A stretch of 64,000 nucleotides of DNA from Mycobacteroides sp. LB1 (GTDB taxonomy: Bacteria > Actinomycetota > Actinomycetes > Mycobacteriales > Mycobacteriaceae), in assembly GCF_013449725.1 (NCBI RefSeq), contig NZ_JACCFF010000001.1, positions 310,001 to 374,000 on the forward strand, written 5' to 3'. Shown here piece by piece: positions 21,126 through 28,837 of the stretch; within the stretch, counting starts at the first letter, position 1; the number at the start of each line of letters is the position of its first letter. Under the pieces are notes generated by a model. It saw only the letters and a program-made list of their open reading frames with translations. It searched no databases and was not told the DNA's origin. The position numbers and the translations under genes are program-made.

Positions 21126-21758
21126 TCACGTCGTATGGATCGGGACTGCGACTTCGTTGCGTCGAGCACATGGAAATGTCCACGGCGGGTCATAGAACCA
21201 GGCTTGAGGATCCCCCGCGGTCTGTATCTCTTTGTTGCGCAATATATTCAGCAGTTCATGGATACGTCTGTCGATCGTTGTGGCTGATCGGTCCCCACTG
21301 AATCGCAGTACGGCGAGTGTTTCGGCGGGCACCTCACTGAGCCGGATGCGGTTATCGCTGGGGGTGGGCAGACTCGCCATCGACCAGTTTGACGGCAGGT
21401 AGAACCGGATCACTGAACTACCTGTAGCGCTTGATAATTGGGCAACAGGGGCCGTCATCGCGATGGTCTGATTTTGTTGCTCTACTGGCGCGGTCATGGC
21501 AATTTTGGCCTGCCGGTGGTTCTTACCGAATATGTAGCCGGCCAGGCGGCGAAAGCCTTCGCTGCGGGCTTGGTTGTTATCAGCCCGGACCTCTGTCTCT
21601 GCTGCGATTCGGCGGCCATACTTTCTGATCTGCACCGCAGTGGTCAGCGGCTGCGTCTCGTACTGGGGCTCTTCAGTGCCCGCGCGAATCCCGATAGTGT
21701 TTCCTGCCGCCTTGAGCAGTTCGGCACCCAGAGCGGGCACCGTCGTGAAGACACTCAT
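21126..21758 (-). CDS. SOUL-family haem-binding-like protein
   Basis: A 210-residue protein of the SOUL/HEBP family: EEPQYETQPLTTAVQIRKYGRRIAAE at residues 29-54, the FRRLAGYIFGKNHRQAKIAMTAPV core, then RFYLPSNWSMASLPTPSD. Eukaryotic SOUL proteins bind haem or tetrapyrroles; bacterial members are poorly known. The motif TIAMTAPV near residue 100 is the family hallmark. It sits 22 bases downstream of the mycolate-type methyltransferase and shares its orientation, so both are probably read from the SigK-like promoter at 22748-22774. No signal peptide is obvious. Confidence 0.85.
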   Translation of the reverse strand: MSVFTTVPALGAELLKAAGNTIGIRAGTEEPQYETQPLTTAVQIRKYGRRIAAETEVRADNNQARSEGFRRLAGYIFGKNHRQAKIAMTAPVEQQNQTIAMTAPVAQLSSATGSSVIRFYLPSNWSMASLPTPSDNRIRLSEVPAETLAVLRFSGDRSATTIDRRIHELLNILRNKEIQTAGDPQAWFYDPPWTFPCARRNEVAVPIHTT

Positions 21759-21780
21759 TTTCTCCTCATTCCGGTGTCCG

Positions 21781-22674
21781 TTACTTCTTGAAGTAGGGAA
21801 GGTGCAGCTTCTCGAGGGTGAATTGTGCGACGTCGATGTAGCCGATGCGGAAGTAGTTTGCGCATCCGGTGAGGTATTTCATGTAGCGCTCGTACACCTC
21901 GTTGTCCTGGATGGCGATGGCTTGGTCTTTGTGTTCCTCGAGTGCGGCTGCCCAGATGTCGAGGGTTTTGGCGTAGTGGAGCTGCAGTTGTTGGACTCGG
22001 GTGCAGGTGAAGTGGGCTTGTTCGGCGTGTTCGCGGACCATTTGGATGGATGGCAATCGGCCGCCGGGAAAGATGTCGGTGAGCATGAACTTGATGAAGC
22101 GTGCCAGCTCGAAGGTCAGCGGCAGTCCCTTGGCGGTTACCTCGTTGGGGAGCAGCCCGGTAATGGTGTGCAGCAGCATCACTCCGTCGTCGGGCAGGGC
22201 GTTGTAGGCGAACGCGAAGAAGTCGTTGTAGCGATCGAAACCAAAGTGTTCGAACGCGCCGATCGAGACGATCCGGTCGACGGTGCCGTCGAATTCTTCC
22301 CAGCCGTGCAGTTGGACGCTTTTGTGGCGGGTGCTCGGCGATTTGGCCAACAGTTCTTCGACGTGGGCTTTCTGGTTTTTGCTCAGGGTCAGGCCGATGA
22401 CGTTGACGTCGTATTTTTCCAGGGCGCGGTTGATGGTGGCGCCCCATCCGCAGCCCACATCCAGCAGTGTCATGCCGGGTTCTAGCCCCAGCTTGCCTAG
22501 CGCCAGGTCGATCTTGGCCAGCTGGGCTTCCTGCAGGGTCATATCGTCGCGCTCAAAGTACGCGCAGCTATAGGTTTGGGTGGGATCGAGAAACAGCCGA
22601 AAGAAATCATCCGACAAGTCGTAATGCGCCTGCACATCATCGAAGTGCGGCCGCAGCCGCGGTGAGTCTGACAT
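21781..22674 (-). CDS. Mycolic-acid cyclopropane/methyl transferase family protein
   Basis: A 297-residue S-adenosylmethionine methyltransferase of the CmaA/MmaA/PcaA family. SAM-binding motif LLDVGCGWGAT (about residues 75-85), the N-terminal LRPHFDDVQAHYDLSDDFFRLFLDP and the C-terminal IGYIDVAQFTLEK are typical. These enzymes add a methylene or methyl group to double bonds in mycolic or other long acyl chains. I start at ATG 22674, where the longer open frame loses family similarity; GGAAGG lies about 12 bases upstream. It is one of two CFA-family genes in the region. A SigK-like promoter sits 74-100 bases upstream. Confidence 0.9.
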   Translation of the reverse strand: MSDSPRLRPHFDDVQAHYDLSDDFFRLFLDPTQTYSCAYFERDDMTLQEAQLAKIDLALGKLGLEPGMTLLDVGCGWGATINRALEKYDVNVIGLTLSKNQKAHVEELLAKSPSTRHKSVQLHGWEEFDGTVDRIVSIGAFEHFGFDRYNDFFAFAYNALPDDGVMLLHTITGLLPNEVTAKGLPLTFELARFIKFMLTDIFPGGRLPSIQMVREHAEQAHFTCTRVQQLQLHYAKTLDIWAAALEEHKDQAIAIQDNEVYERYMKYLTGCANYFRIGYIDVAQFTLEKLHLPYFKK

Positions 22675-22747
22675 CTGAGCGGGACTACCTTCCGTAGGGT
22701 GCTGCGCTGCCCGCCGTGAGGGTGCACGGCTGGAACTCTGCTCTTCT

Positions 22748-22774
22748 ATTCGGCGCCGAGAGCTATCTGGATGG
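22748..22774 (-). promoter_or_regulatory. SigK-like promoter directed at the methyltransferase-SOUL pair
   Basis: On the minus strand the region reads CCATCC (22774-22769), a 15-base spacer, then CCGAAT (22753-22748). This is an exact match to the SigK consensus as I recall it. A transcript starting about 7 bases after the -10 would carry a roughly 67-base leader to the methyltransferase ATG at 22674. Confidence 0.68.
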
Positions 22775-22828
22775 GTCCGACTCGAAAAAAGCTGGGCACG
22801 TCGATATGAGGAAAATTCGGCCCCACAC

Positions 22829-22855
22829 CAATCCAGGCGCCGCCCCACTCCGAAT
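22829..22855 (+). promoter_or_regulatory. SigK-like promoter directed at the FAD oxidase-sigK operon
   Basis: CAATCC (22829-22834), a 15-base spacer, then CCGAAT (22850-22855). The -10 is exact and the -35 has one change from CCATCC. The GTG start of the next gene (22863) begins 8 bases after the -10, so a leaderless message is predicted. The spacer length equals that of the divergent element at 22748-22774. Confidence 0.65.
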
Positions 22856-22862
22856 ACTGGAT

Positions 22863-24176
22863 GTGACCGCAACATCTGGCCGCAGTGAATCCCGAACTAT
22901 TGCCGTTATCGGAAGCGGTGTGGCCGGGTTGACCGCAGCCCACGTGTTGTGCGCTGACGACCAGGTCACTTTGTACGAGGCAGATGGCCGTTTCGGAGGA
23001 CACGCTCATACGCAGTTCGTCGACGATGGCCGTGGTGGCACGGTCGCGGTGGACACGGCGTTCTTGGTGCACAACGACCGGACCTACCCAACCCTGTGCC
23101 GGCTGTTCGATGAGCTCGGCGTCCACACGGCTCCAACGGACATGTCGATGTCGGTGCGTGATGACAGGGTTGGCCTGGAGTACGCCGGTGCGCGCGGTGC
23201 ACGTGGTCTCTTTGCCTCGCTCGCCGCAGCACATCCTCGCTATCTCTGGATGCTGTTGGAGATCAAGCGTTTTCACCATAGTGCGCGCCGATTGCTCGCG
23301 GGTTCCGGGGAAGGTGATCAAACCCCGATCCTCGGGGAGTTTGTTCAGCAGCACGGTTTTTCGCAGTTCTTTATTGACTGCTTCTTGACGCCACTAGTCG
23401 CCGCTGTGTGGTCGTGCCCGCCCGGGCAGGCCATGGGTTACCCGGCGGCGTACTTGTTCAGGTTTCTTGACCATCACGGCATGCTCTCGGTGTTTGGATC
23501 TCCTCAGTGGCGGACCGTGCGGGGCGGCTCGGTTACCTACGTCGACGCTATTGTGAGCCGCCTGCACGAGGTGTTCACCAACACCATCGTCGTTCATGCG
23601 GCACGCACATCGGATGGTGTTGTTGTGACCGCCGACGGGCACCCGCCGAGGCTGTTCGATGCTGCCGTGATCGCGACACATTCCGATCAGGCGCTGCGCC
23701 TGCTGGCGCAGCCAACCGCTGCAGAGCGCGAGGTATTGGGATCTATTGGATACGTCGCTAATTCCGCGCAGCTGCACACCGATGAATCTCTGTTGCCTCG
23801 CCACGCAGGCGTCCGAGCGTCATGGAACTACCTGAGCCAGACCAGCGACCAGGGTGTGGTGGTCACGTATGACATCACCCGGCTGATGCGATTGACTGGG
23901 CCGCAAAGATTTTTGGTTACCTTGGGGGGATCGCATCTAGTCGATCCCTCGACAGTGCTCGCCGAAATGACCTATAGACACCCGATCTACACTTCGGAAT
24001 CTGTTGCTGCTCAGCGTCTGCTGCCAAGCCTCAACGATGGCCGCATCGCGTTCGCGGGTGCCTACCACGGCTGGGGATTCCATGAGGACGGCGCGATCGC
24101 GGGTCTGCGGGCCGCCCAATCGTTAGGCCGGTCTTGGCTGCCCAGGACTGCCGACAGGCAAGGGGCGGCCGCGTGA
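22863..24176 (+). CDS. FAD-dependent amine oxidase-like oxidoreductase (Rv0449c-like)
   Basis: A 437-residue flavoprotein of the amine-oxidase/desaturase-like group, equivalent to Rv0449c in the M. tuberculosis sigK locus. The FAD dinucleotide fold is RTIAVIGSGVAGLTAAHVL at residues 12-30, followed by VTLYEADGRFGGHAHT. I choose GTG 22863 because it directly precedes the Rossmann motif and lies 8 bases after a SigK-like -10; the longer frame back to 22716 has no similarity. Homologues lie beside CFA-type methyltransferases and DUF1365 genes and are implicated in fatty acyl-chain modification. It is first in a six-gene operon ending with rskA, and its stop overlaps the DUF1365 start (TGATG). 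Confidence 0.86.
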   Translation: MTATSGRSESRTIAVIGSGVAGLTAAHVLCADDQVTLYEADGRFGGHAHTQFVDDGRGGTVAVDTAFLVHNDRTYPTLCRLFDELGVHTAPTDMSMSVRDDRVGLEYAGARGARGLFASLAAAHPRYLWMLLEIKRFHHSARRLLAGSGEGDQTPILGEFVQQHGFSQFFIDCFLTPLVAAVWSCPPGQAMGYPAAYLFRFLDHHGMLSVFGSPQWRTVRGGSVTYVDAIVSRLHEVFTNTIVVHAARTSDGVVVTADGHPPRLFDAAVIATHSDQALRLLAQPTAAEREVLGSIGYVANSAQLHTDESLLPRHAGVRASWNYLSQTSDQGVVVTYDITRLMRLTGPQRFLVTLGGSHLVDPSTVLAEMTYRHPIYTSESVAAQRLLPSLNDGRIAFAGAYHGWGFHEDGAIAGLRAAQSLGRSWLPRTADRQGAAA

Positions 24177-24913
24177 TGACTTCGGTACCGATGGTTCCGT
24201 GCCTGTACCGCACTCGTATCACCCATGTGCGGCGATCGCCGGTATCGCACCGTTTCACTTACCGCGGATACAGCTGGTACGTCGACATAGACAACCTGCC
24301 AAGGCTTCCTCGCGGCCTGGCGAGCCTGGCCAATTTCCAAGTGCGGGACCATCTCTGGGGGGATGCTGATGACACGCTGCGTCAGCGCGTTGACCGGTTC
24401 CTCGCCTCGCGCCAGATCGCCGGGAGCGGCGGGACTATCACGGCGTTGCTTCAGGCACGGGTGCTCGGGTACGTCTTCAACCCGTTGAGCCTGTACTGGT
24501 GCCACGATCGCGCGGGGAATCTTGTGCATGTGATCGCTGAGGTTCACAACACCTACGGCGGCCGTCACGCGTATCTTTTGCCGCCGACTGCTGATGCCGT
24601 ACTGACCAAGCAGTTGTACGTGTCCCCGTTCAATGGTGTTGACGGCCGATACCGGGTACGCGCCGACCGTCCCGATGCCACGTTGAACATCAGTATCTGG
24701 CTGTATCGCGATGGCCAGTTGCCGTTCTTCGCCTCGATGCGCGGCACCCGGCGCCCCGCCTGGATCGGTGAATTGTTGCGGCTGCAGGCCATTACGCCAT
24801 TGGCACCGCTGATGGGTGCGCTGGCAATCCGTGTCGAAGGCATCAGGCTGTGGCTGCGGGGCCTGCCGGTAACACAACGCAGGCTTTCAGCCGGAACGGA
24901 CGGCGTGAAGTGA
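24176..24913 (+). CDS. DUF1365 family protein (Rv0448c-like)
   Basis: A 245-residue DUF1365 protein. Typical segments are RTRITHVRRSPVSHRFTYRGYSWYVDID near the N-terminus and the core LGYVFNPLSLYWCHD and AEVHNTYGGRHAYLLPP. The family is always next to FAD oxidoreductase and CFA-type genes, so it is presumed to take part in the same acyl-chain modification, but its reaction is unknown. I use ATG 24176, whose A is the last base of the preceding TGA stop. The gene ends in a GTGA overlap with the next methyltransferase. Confidence 0.85.
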   Translation: MTSVPMVPCLYRTRITHVRRSPVSHRFTYRGYSWYVDIDNLPRLPRGLASLANFQVRDHLWGDADDTLRQRVDRFLASRQIAGSGGTITALLQARVLGYVFNPLSLYWCHDRAGNLVHVIAEVHNTYGGRHAYLLPPTADAVLTKQLYVSPFNGVDGRYRVRADRPDATLNISIWLYRDGQLPFFASMRGTRRPAWIGELLRLQAITPLAPLMGALAIRVEGIRLWLRGLPVTQRRLSAGTDGVK

Positions 24914-26184
24914 GTGGGCACCTCGATAGCACCGCAACTGATGTGGTGGCAACCGATCCGCACCGCTGGCCCGATATCGCGGTGGTGCCCTGCGGGCCAC
25001 TGACGGCGGCGCGGGCGATCGTCGCCGACAAACTGCTGCGCCGCGCCGCTGCACGGCTGCCGGTGCGATTGCAGTATCCGGATGGCTCGGTCGTCGGGGC
25101 GGCCGATCGATCCCTGCCCACGATGAGAATCCGGCGGCCCACGGCGCTAGCACGCCGCCTGGGCCGGTTCGGCCTGATCGGTTTCGGTGAGGCATACATG
25201 GCCGGCGACTGGGACTGCGACGATCTGACAGGCTTCCTGACCCCCTGGGCTGCATCGGCGGGTGAGCTCATTACACCTGCCCTGCAACGCTTCCGGCGTG
25301 TGGCTGTGCCACGCAGTCCGCGGGCGCAGCGCAACGAGCCACGGCAAGCCCAGCGCAACGTTGCATACCACTACGACCTGTCGAATGACTTTTTCGCCCT
25401 CTTCCTGGATGAGACGCTGAGTTACTCGAGCGCCCTGTTCGATCACATCCCATCTTCCGCAACGGCATTGGCTGATGCTCAGCGCCGCAAGATAGACCGC
25501 CTCCTGGACCGCGCGAAGGTAGGCCCAGGCACCCGAGTGCTGGAAATCGGGACCGGCTGGGGACAACTGTGCGTGTCTGCGGCTGCCCGGGGTGCTCACG
25601 TGCGCTCGGTCACCTTGTCGATCGAACAACAGAAACTGGCCCGGCAGCGGGTGCAAGCTGCCGGGCTAGCCGATCGGGTTCAGATTGAGCTTCGCGACTA
25701 TCGGGACCTGGACGGCCAATATGACGCCATCGTGTCGGTTGAGATGATCGAAGCCGTCGGATTCGATTTCTGGACAGCGTATTTCCAAACCATCGACCGC
25801 TTGCTTATACCGGGTGGACGGTTGGCTCTGCAGACGATCACCATGCCCCACGACCGGATGCTGGCCAGCCGCAACACCCTCACCTGGATACAGAAGTACA
25901 TTTTTCCCGGCGGGTTGCTTCCCTCCATGCCAGCCATCGCCGAGATCACCACCCAGACAACGCAGCTGCGGACCGTCGATACGGTGTCTCTGGGTCCCCA
26001 TTACGCCGAAACACTGCGACTGTGGCGCCAGCAGTTCACCGCGCGACGCGACGCCGTCTTGATGTTGGGTTTCGACGAGGTGTTCTGCCGCATGTGGCAG
26101 TTGTATTTGGCCTATTCGGAAGCTGGTTTCCGTTCCGGCTATCTCGATGTCCAGCAGTGGATTTTGCAGCGAGGTCGAGAATGA
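24910..26184 (+). CDS. ufaA1: Cyclopropane-fatty-acid-synthase-like methyltransferase, UfaA1-type
   Basis: A 424-residue CFA-synthase-type methyltransferase. Residues 1-135 are an N-terminal domain (RLGRFGLIGFGEAYMAGDWDCDD). The SAM fold follows from about 155 with VAYHYDLSNDFFALFLDETLSYSSALF and the SAM loop VLEIGTGWGQL. The later QKYIFPGGLLPSMPAI segment is a CFA family hallmark. It is longer than the 297-residue mycolate-type enzyme at 21781 and matches UfaA1 (Rv0447c) in size and place. Related mycobacterial enzymes act on phospholipid-bound unsaturated chains. Start GTG 24910 overlaps the DUF1365 stop; stop overlaps the DUF1295 start (ATGA). Confidence 0.9.
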   Translation: MSGHLDSTATDVVATDPHRWPDIAVVPCGPLTAARAIVADKLLRRAAARLPVRLQYPDGSVVGAADRSLPTMRIRRPTALARRLGRFGLIGFGEAYMAGDWDCDDLTGFLTPWAASAGELITPALQRFRRVAVPRSPRAQRNEPRQAQRNVAYHYDLSNDFFALFLDETLSYSSALFDHIPSSATALADAQRRKIDRLLDRAKVGPGTRVLEIGTGWGQLCVSAAARGAHVRSVTLSIEQQKLARQRVQAAGLADRVQIELRDYRDLDGQYDAIVSVEMIEAVGFDFWTAYFQTIDRLLIPGGRLALQTITMPHDRMLASRNTLTWIQKYIFPGGLLPSMPAIAEITTQTTQLRTVDTVSLGPHYAETLRLWRQQFTARRDAVLMLGFDEVFCRMWQLYLAYSEAGFRSGYLDVQQWILQRGRE

Positions 26185-26960
26185 ACTTCTTGATCATCAT
26201 GGCGTCCTCGCTCGGGGCCGTCATTGCCGTGCATTGCGTGGCTTTTGCGATCGGCCACCGCATCGGCCGCTACAACGTGGTCGACGTGGCGTGGGGGCTG
26301 GGATTTGTGGCCGTCGCGGCGGTGTGCGCTGCACTTGGCACCGGCGACTGGCGGCGGCGGGTGCTGCTGCTGATTCTTATCGGGATCTGGGGAGCACGGT
26401 TGTCCTGGCACATGGCCGTCAAATCGGCCGGTAGAGGTGAAGACCCGCGTTATCGGGACCTGCTTGGTGGGAACTTCTCGGTGCCGCATGTGCTGCGCAA
26501 GATCTTCGGCATCCAAGCCGCCGCGACGTGGCTGGTGTCGATACCCGTGCAGCGGTCGGCTGTGGAAGGACCCACCCCCGAGCTGCTGCACCCTGTGCTG
26601 GCCGCCGGCGTAACTCTCTGGCTCGTCGGGCTGCTTTTCGAGGGTGTAGGCGATTATCAGCTGCGCCGTTTCAAACAGGACCCGGCCAACAAGAACACGA
26701 TCATGGACCAAGGTCTGTGGGCCTGGACCCGTCACCCGAACTACTTCGGCGATGCCTGCTTGTGGTGGGGACTGTGGCTGATCACCATCACAGGATGGCA
26801 ATCCCTGGCGACGGTGCCTTACCCGGTGCTGATGACATATTTTCTTGTCTCCGCCACCGGGGGCCGGCGCACTGAGAGGGTGATGGCTGGGCGGCCCGGA
26901 TTCGATGACTATCAGCGCCGGGTTTCCTTTTTCCTTCCACTCCCCCCGAAGCGGGGATAG
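26181..26960 (+). CDS. DUF1295 integral membrane protein (Rv0446c-like)
   Basis: A 259-residue membrane protein of the DUF1295 / steroid 5-alpha-reductase-like superfamily. The conserved sequences are YNVVDVAWGLGFVAVA near residue 28, EDPRYRDLLGG around 90, the NTIMDQGLWAWTRHPNYFGDACLWWG block near 175 and a C-terminal PGFDDYQRRVSFFLP. Relatives reduce double bonds in steroids or fatty chains with NAD(P)H, so this protein may act on the methylated or desaturated chains made by its neighbours. It is coupled to the methyltransferase (ATGA) and is followed 2 bases later by sigK. Confidence 0.85.
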   Translation: MNFLIIMASSLGAVIAVHCVAFAIGHRIGRYNVVDVAWGLGFVAVAAVCAALGTGDWRRRVLLLILIGIWGARLSWHMAVKSAGRGEDPRYRDLLGGNFSVPHVLRKIFGIQAAATWLVSIPVQRSAVEGPTPELLHPVLAAGVTLWLVGLLFEGVGDYQLRRFKQDPANKNTIMDQGLWAWTRHPNYFGDACLWWGLWLITITGWQSLATVPYPVLMTYFLVSATGGRRTERVMAGRPGFDDYQRRVSFFLPLPPKRG

Positions 26961-26962
26961 TT

Positions 26963-27544
26963 ATGAGGATTCTTCAGGATCCGTTTAGGCTCACGGGCGT
27001 GACCGGCGACCTGGATGCTTTGTTGCGCAGTGTCGCCGACGGCGATACCGGTGCATTTGGTGCACTCTACGATCGCACCCGCGCGCAAGTTTTCGGACTA
27101 GTTGTGCGCGTATTGCGGGATCCCGGGTACAGCGAGGAGACGACACAAGAGATCTATCTTCAGATCTGGCGTTCGGCTCAAAGCTACGACCCCACAGCCG
27201 GTTCGCCCCTGGCTTGGATCATGACCCTGGCCCATCGTCGTGCCGTCGATCGCGTGCGTTCGGAGCAATCCGCGGCGGAGCGCGAGTCACGCTACGGTGC
27301 CGCCAACATCGAACGAGCCTCAGATCAGGTGGCTGAATCGGTGATCCTGGATGACGAGCAGCGGCAAGTCACCGAATGCTTACAAACGCTTACCGATAAC
27401 CAAAGGCAGTGTCTGCACTTGGCCTACTACGAGGGCCTGACCTACAACCAGGTTTCACAACGGCTTACCGCAAACCTGGCAACCATCAAATCTCGGATGC
27501 GCGACGCAATCAAAGCGCTGCGCCGATGCCTGGGGACGCCATGA
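26963..27544 (+). CDS. sigK: ECF sigma factor SigK
   Basis: A 193-residue ECF sigma factor. Region 2 spans about residues 15-95 (FGALYDRTRAQVFGLVVRVLRDPGYSEETTQEIYLQIW); region 4 is near 140-190, with LTDNQRQCLHLAYYEGLTYNQVSQRL helix-turn-helix. It matches M. tuberculosis SigK (Rv0445c) and is followed by its membrane anti-sigma gene with a 4-base overlap. SigK controls its own locus in mycobacteria and, in M. tuberculosis, also mpt70/mpt83. Two SigK-like promoters in this region suggest a local regulon. It starts at ATG 26963. Confidence 0.93.
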   Translation: MRILQDPFRLTGVTGDLDALLRSVADGDTGAFGALYDRTRAQVFGLVVRVLRDPGYSEETTQEIYLQIWRSAQSYDPTAGSPLAWIMTLAHRRAVDRVRSEQSAAERESRYGAANIERASDQVAESVILDDEQRQVTECLQTLTDNQRQCLHLAYYEGLTYNQVSQRLTANLATIKSRMRDAIKALRRCLGTP

Positions 27545-28248
27545 CCGAACCTGACGACCTCATCACTGTCGCGACCCCCTATGCACTGCACGCGCTGCAC
27601 GATGATGAACGAGACCAGGTCGATCAATGGCTGGCCGCTGCCGCACCCGAAGAGAGCTTCCCCTTCATCCAGGAAGTCCGTGCCGCCCGCGAAACAATGG
27701 CGGCTGTAGCAGCGAGTACCGCGATCGAACCGCCTGCCAGGCTCCGCCCTCGGCTGCTTAAGATCGTGGCCAAAGACGCCCGAAGATCAACCGGGACAAT
27801 GAATGTCAATCGCTGGAGAGCCCCTCTGGTCGCGGTCGCAGCGGCCACTGCGATCGGGCTGGCCGCCGCCGGCCTCGGCGGCATCCTGCGGCCCCAGCCG
27901 CCAAATGCGCAGCAGATTTTTGCCGCAACTGACGTCCGGACCGTAACAGGCAACATCCCCACGGGCGGTACCGCGACTGTCGTCTACTCGCGGGAGAAGA
28001 ACACGGCGGTGCTGGTTATGAATAACGTCGCGCCCCCGGAACCGGGGACCGTCTACCAAATGTGGCTGATCAGTGACCGCGGCCCGCAGTCAGCCGGAAC
28101 AATGGACACTCATGCCGTCGCACCGTCGACCACCGCTGTGATACCTCACCTCAATGACTCCACTGCGCTCGCATTCACCCTCGAAAAGGGCACGGGCTCA
28201 ACCGCACCCACTGGCCCCGTCATCGCACAACTACCGCTGATCCAATAG
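27541..28248 (+). CDS. rskA: Anti-sigma-K factor RskA
   Basis: A 235-residue membrane anti-sigma factor. The cytosolic N-terminal anti-sigma domain (MTEPDDLITVATPYALHALHDDERDQVDQWLAA) is followed by one membrane helix (about residues 95-115, APLVAVAAATAIGLAAAGLGG) and an extracytoplasmic C-terminal domain (VYQMWLISDRGPQSAGTM). RskA holds SigK inactive until it is proteolysed at the membrane; Rip1 (present at 59760) is a known intramembrane protease for mycobacterial anti-sigma factors. It is coupled to sigK and followed 15 bases later by the convergent tspO. Confidence 0.92.
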   Translation: MTEPDDLITVATPYALHALHDDERDQVDQWLAAAAPEESFPFIQEVRAARETMAAVAASTAIEPPARLRPRLLKIVAKDARRSTGTMNVNRWRAPLVAVAAATAIGLAAAGLGGILRPQPPNAQQIFAATDVRTVTGNIPTGGTATVVYSREKNTAVLVMNNVAPPEPGTVYQMWLISDRGPQSAGTMDTHAVAPSTTAVIPHLNDSTALAFTLEKGTGSTAPTGPVIAQLPLIQ

Positions 28249-28263
28249 CGAACCGTTGCGCGG

Positions 28264-28758
28264 CTAGTTGTTCAGCTGCCACACCGAGAAGTTCAGGACT
28301 GCCGCGAATGTGGTCCAGGCCACGTATGGGAGCAGCAGGGCTGCGGCCCAACGGTTTCGCTGCCAAAACAACAGAACAGTCGCAGCGATGAAGCCCCAGA
28401 GCACGAGGATCTCAATGAATGCCAGACCCCGCCAGCCCAGACCAAAAAATAGTGGTGTCCATGCCATGTTCAAAACGAGCTGGATGCCATAAACAATCAG
28501 TGGCGTGCGGTTGTCCTCCGGCGAGCCTGACCGCCACACCAGCCAGGCCGATACGGCCATCAACGCATACAGCGCTGTCCACATAGGACCGAATAGCCAG
28601 GCAGGCGGGGCCCACGCGGGCTGTTGCAGCCGCCCGTAGGAATCTGCAGCGTTGATCGAAGCAGCCGTGCCGATCGCGGCGACCACCGTTACCGCCACAC
28701 CGGACACAGTGAGCCCAGCTAACTCCCTGGGCCATCTACGCGAAATCCCTTGAGTCAT
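28264..28758 (-). CDS. tspO: TspO/MBR family tetrapyrrole-binding membrane protein
   Basis: A 164-residue five-helix TspO. The family segments are GLTVSGVAVTVVAAIGTAASINAADSYGRLQQPAWAPPAWLFGPMWTALYALMAVSAWLVW at residues 15-75 and the NMAWTPLFFGLGWRGLAFIEI core. TspO proteins bind porphyrins or haem and have roles in stress responses. I use ATG 28758; earlier in-frame starts at 28782 and 28785 are possible. It converges on rskA. Its closeness to the SOUL gene and cysG groups three tetrapyrrole-linked genes in this block. No SigK-like promoter was seen upstream. Confidence 0.9.
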   Translation of the reverse strand: MTQGISRRWPRELAGLTVSGVAVTVVAAIGTAASINAADSYGRLQQPAWAPPAWLFGPMWTALYALMAVSAWLVWRSGSPEDNRTPLIVYGIQLVLNMAWTPLFFGLGWRGLAFIEILVLWGFIAATVLLFWQRNRWAAALLLPYVAWTTFAAVLNFSVWQLNN

Positions 28759-28837
28759 AGAGAGAGCGTACTGGCCGCGCATCAATCAAGTGTCCTGGGT
28801 TTAGGTCCGTCCCTCGTCGAAGTGGAGACAACGCCAC

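Noticed and set aside
22716..22862. Longer N-terminus for the FAD oxidase
   Set aside because: The upstream 49 residues lack similarity, and the SigK-like promoter falls inside them; GTG 22863 fits better.
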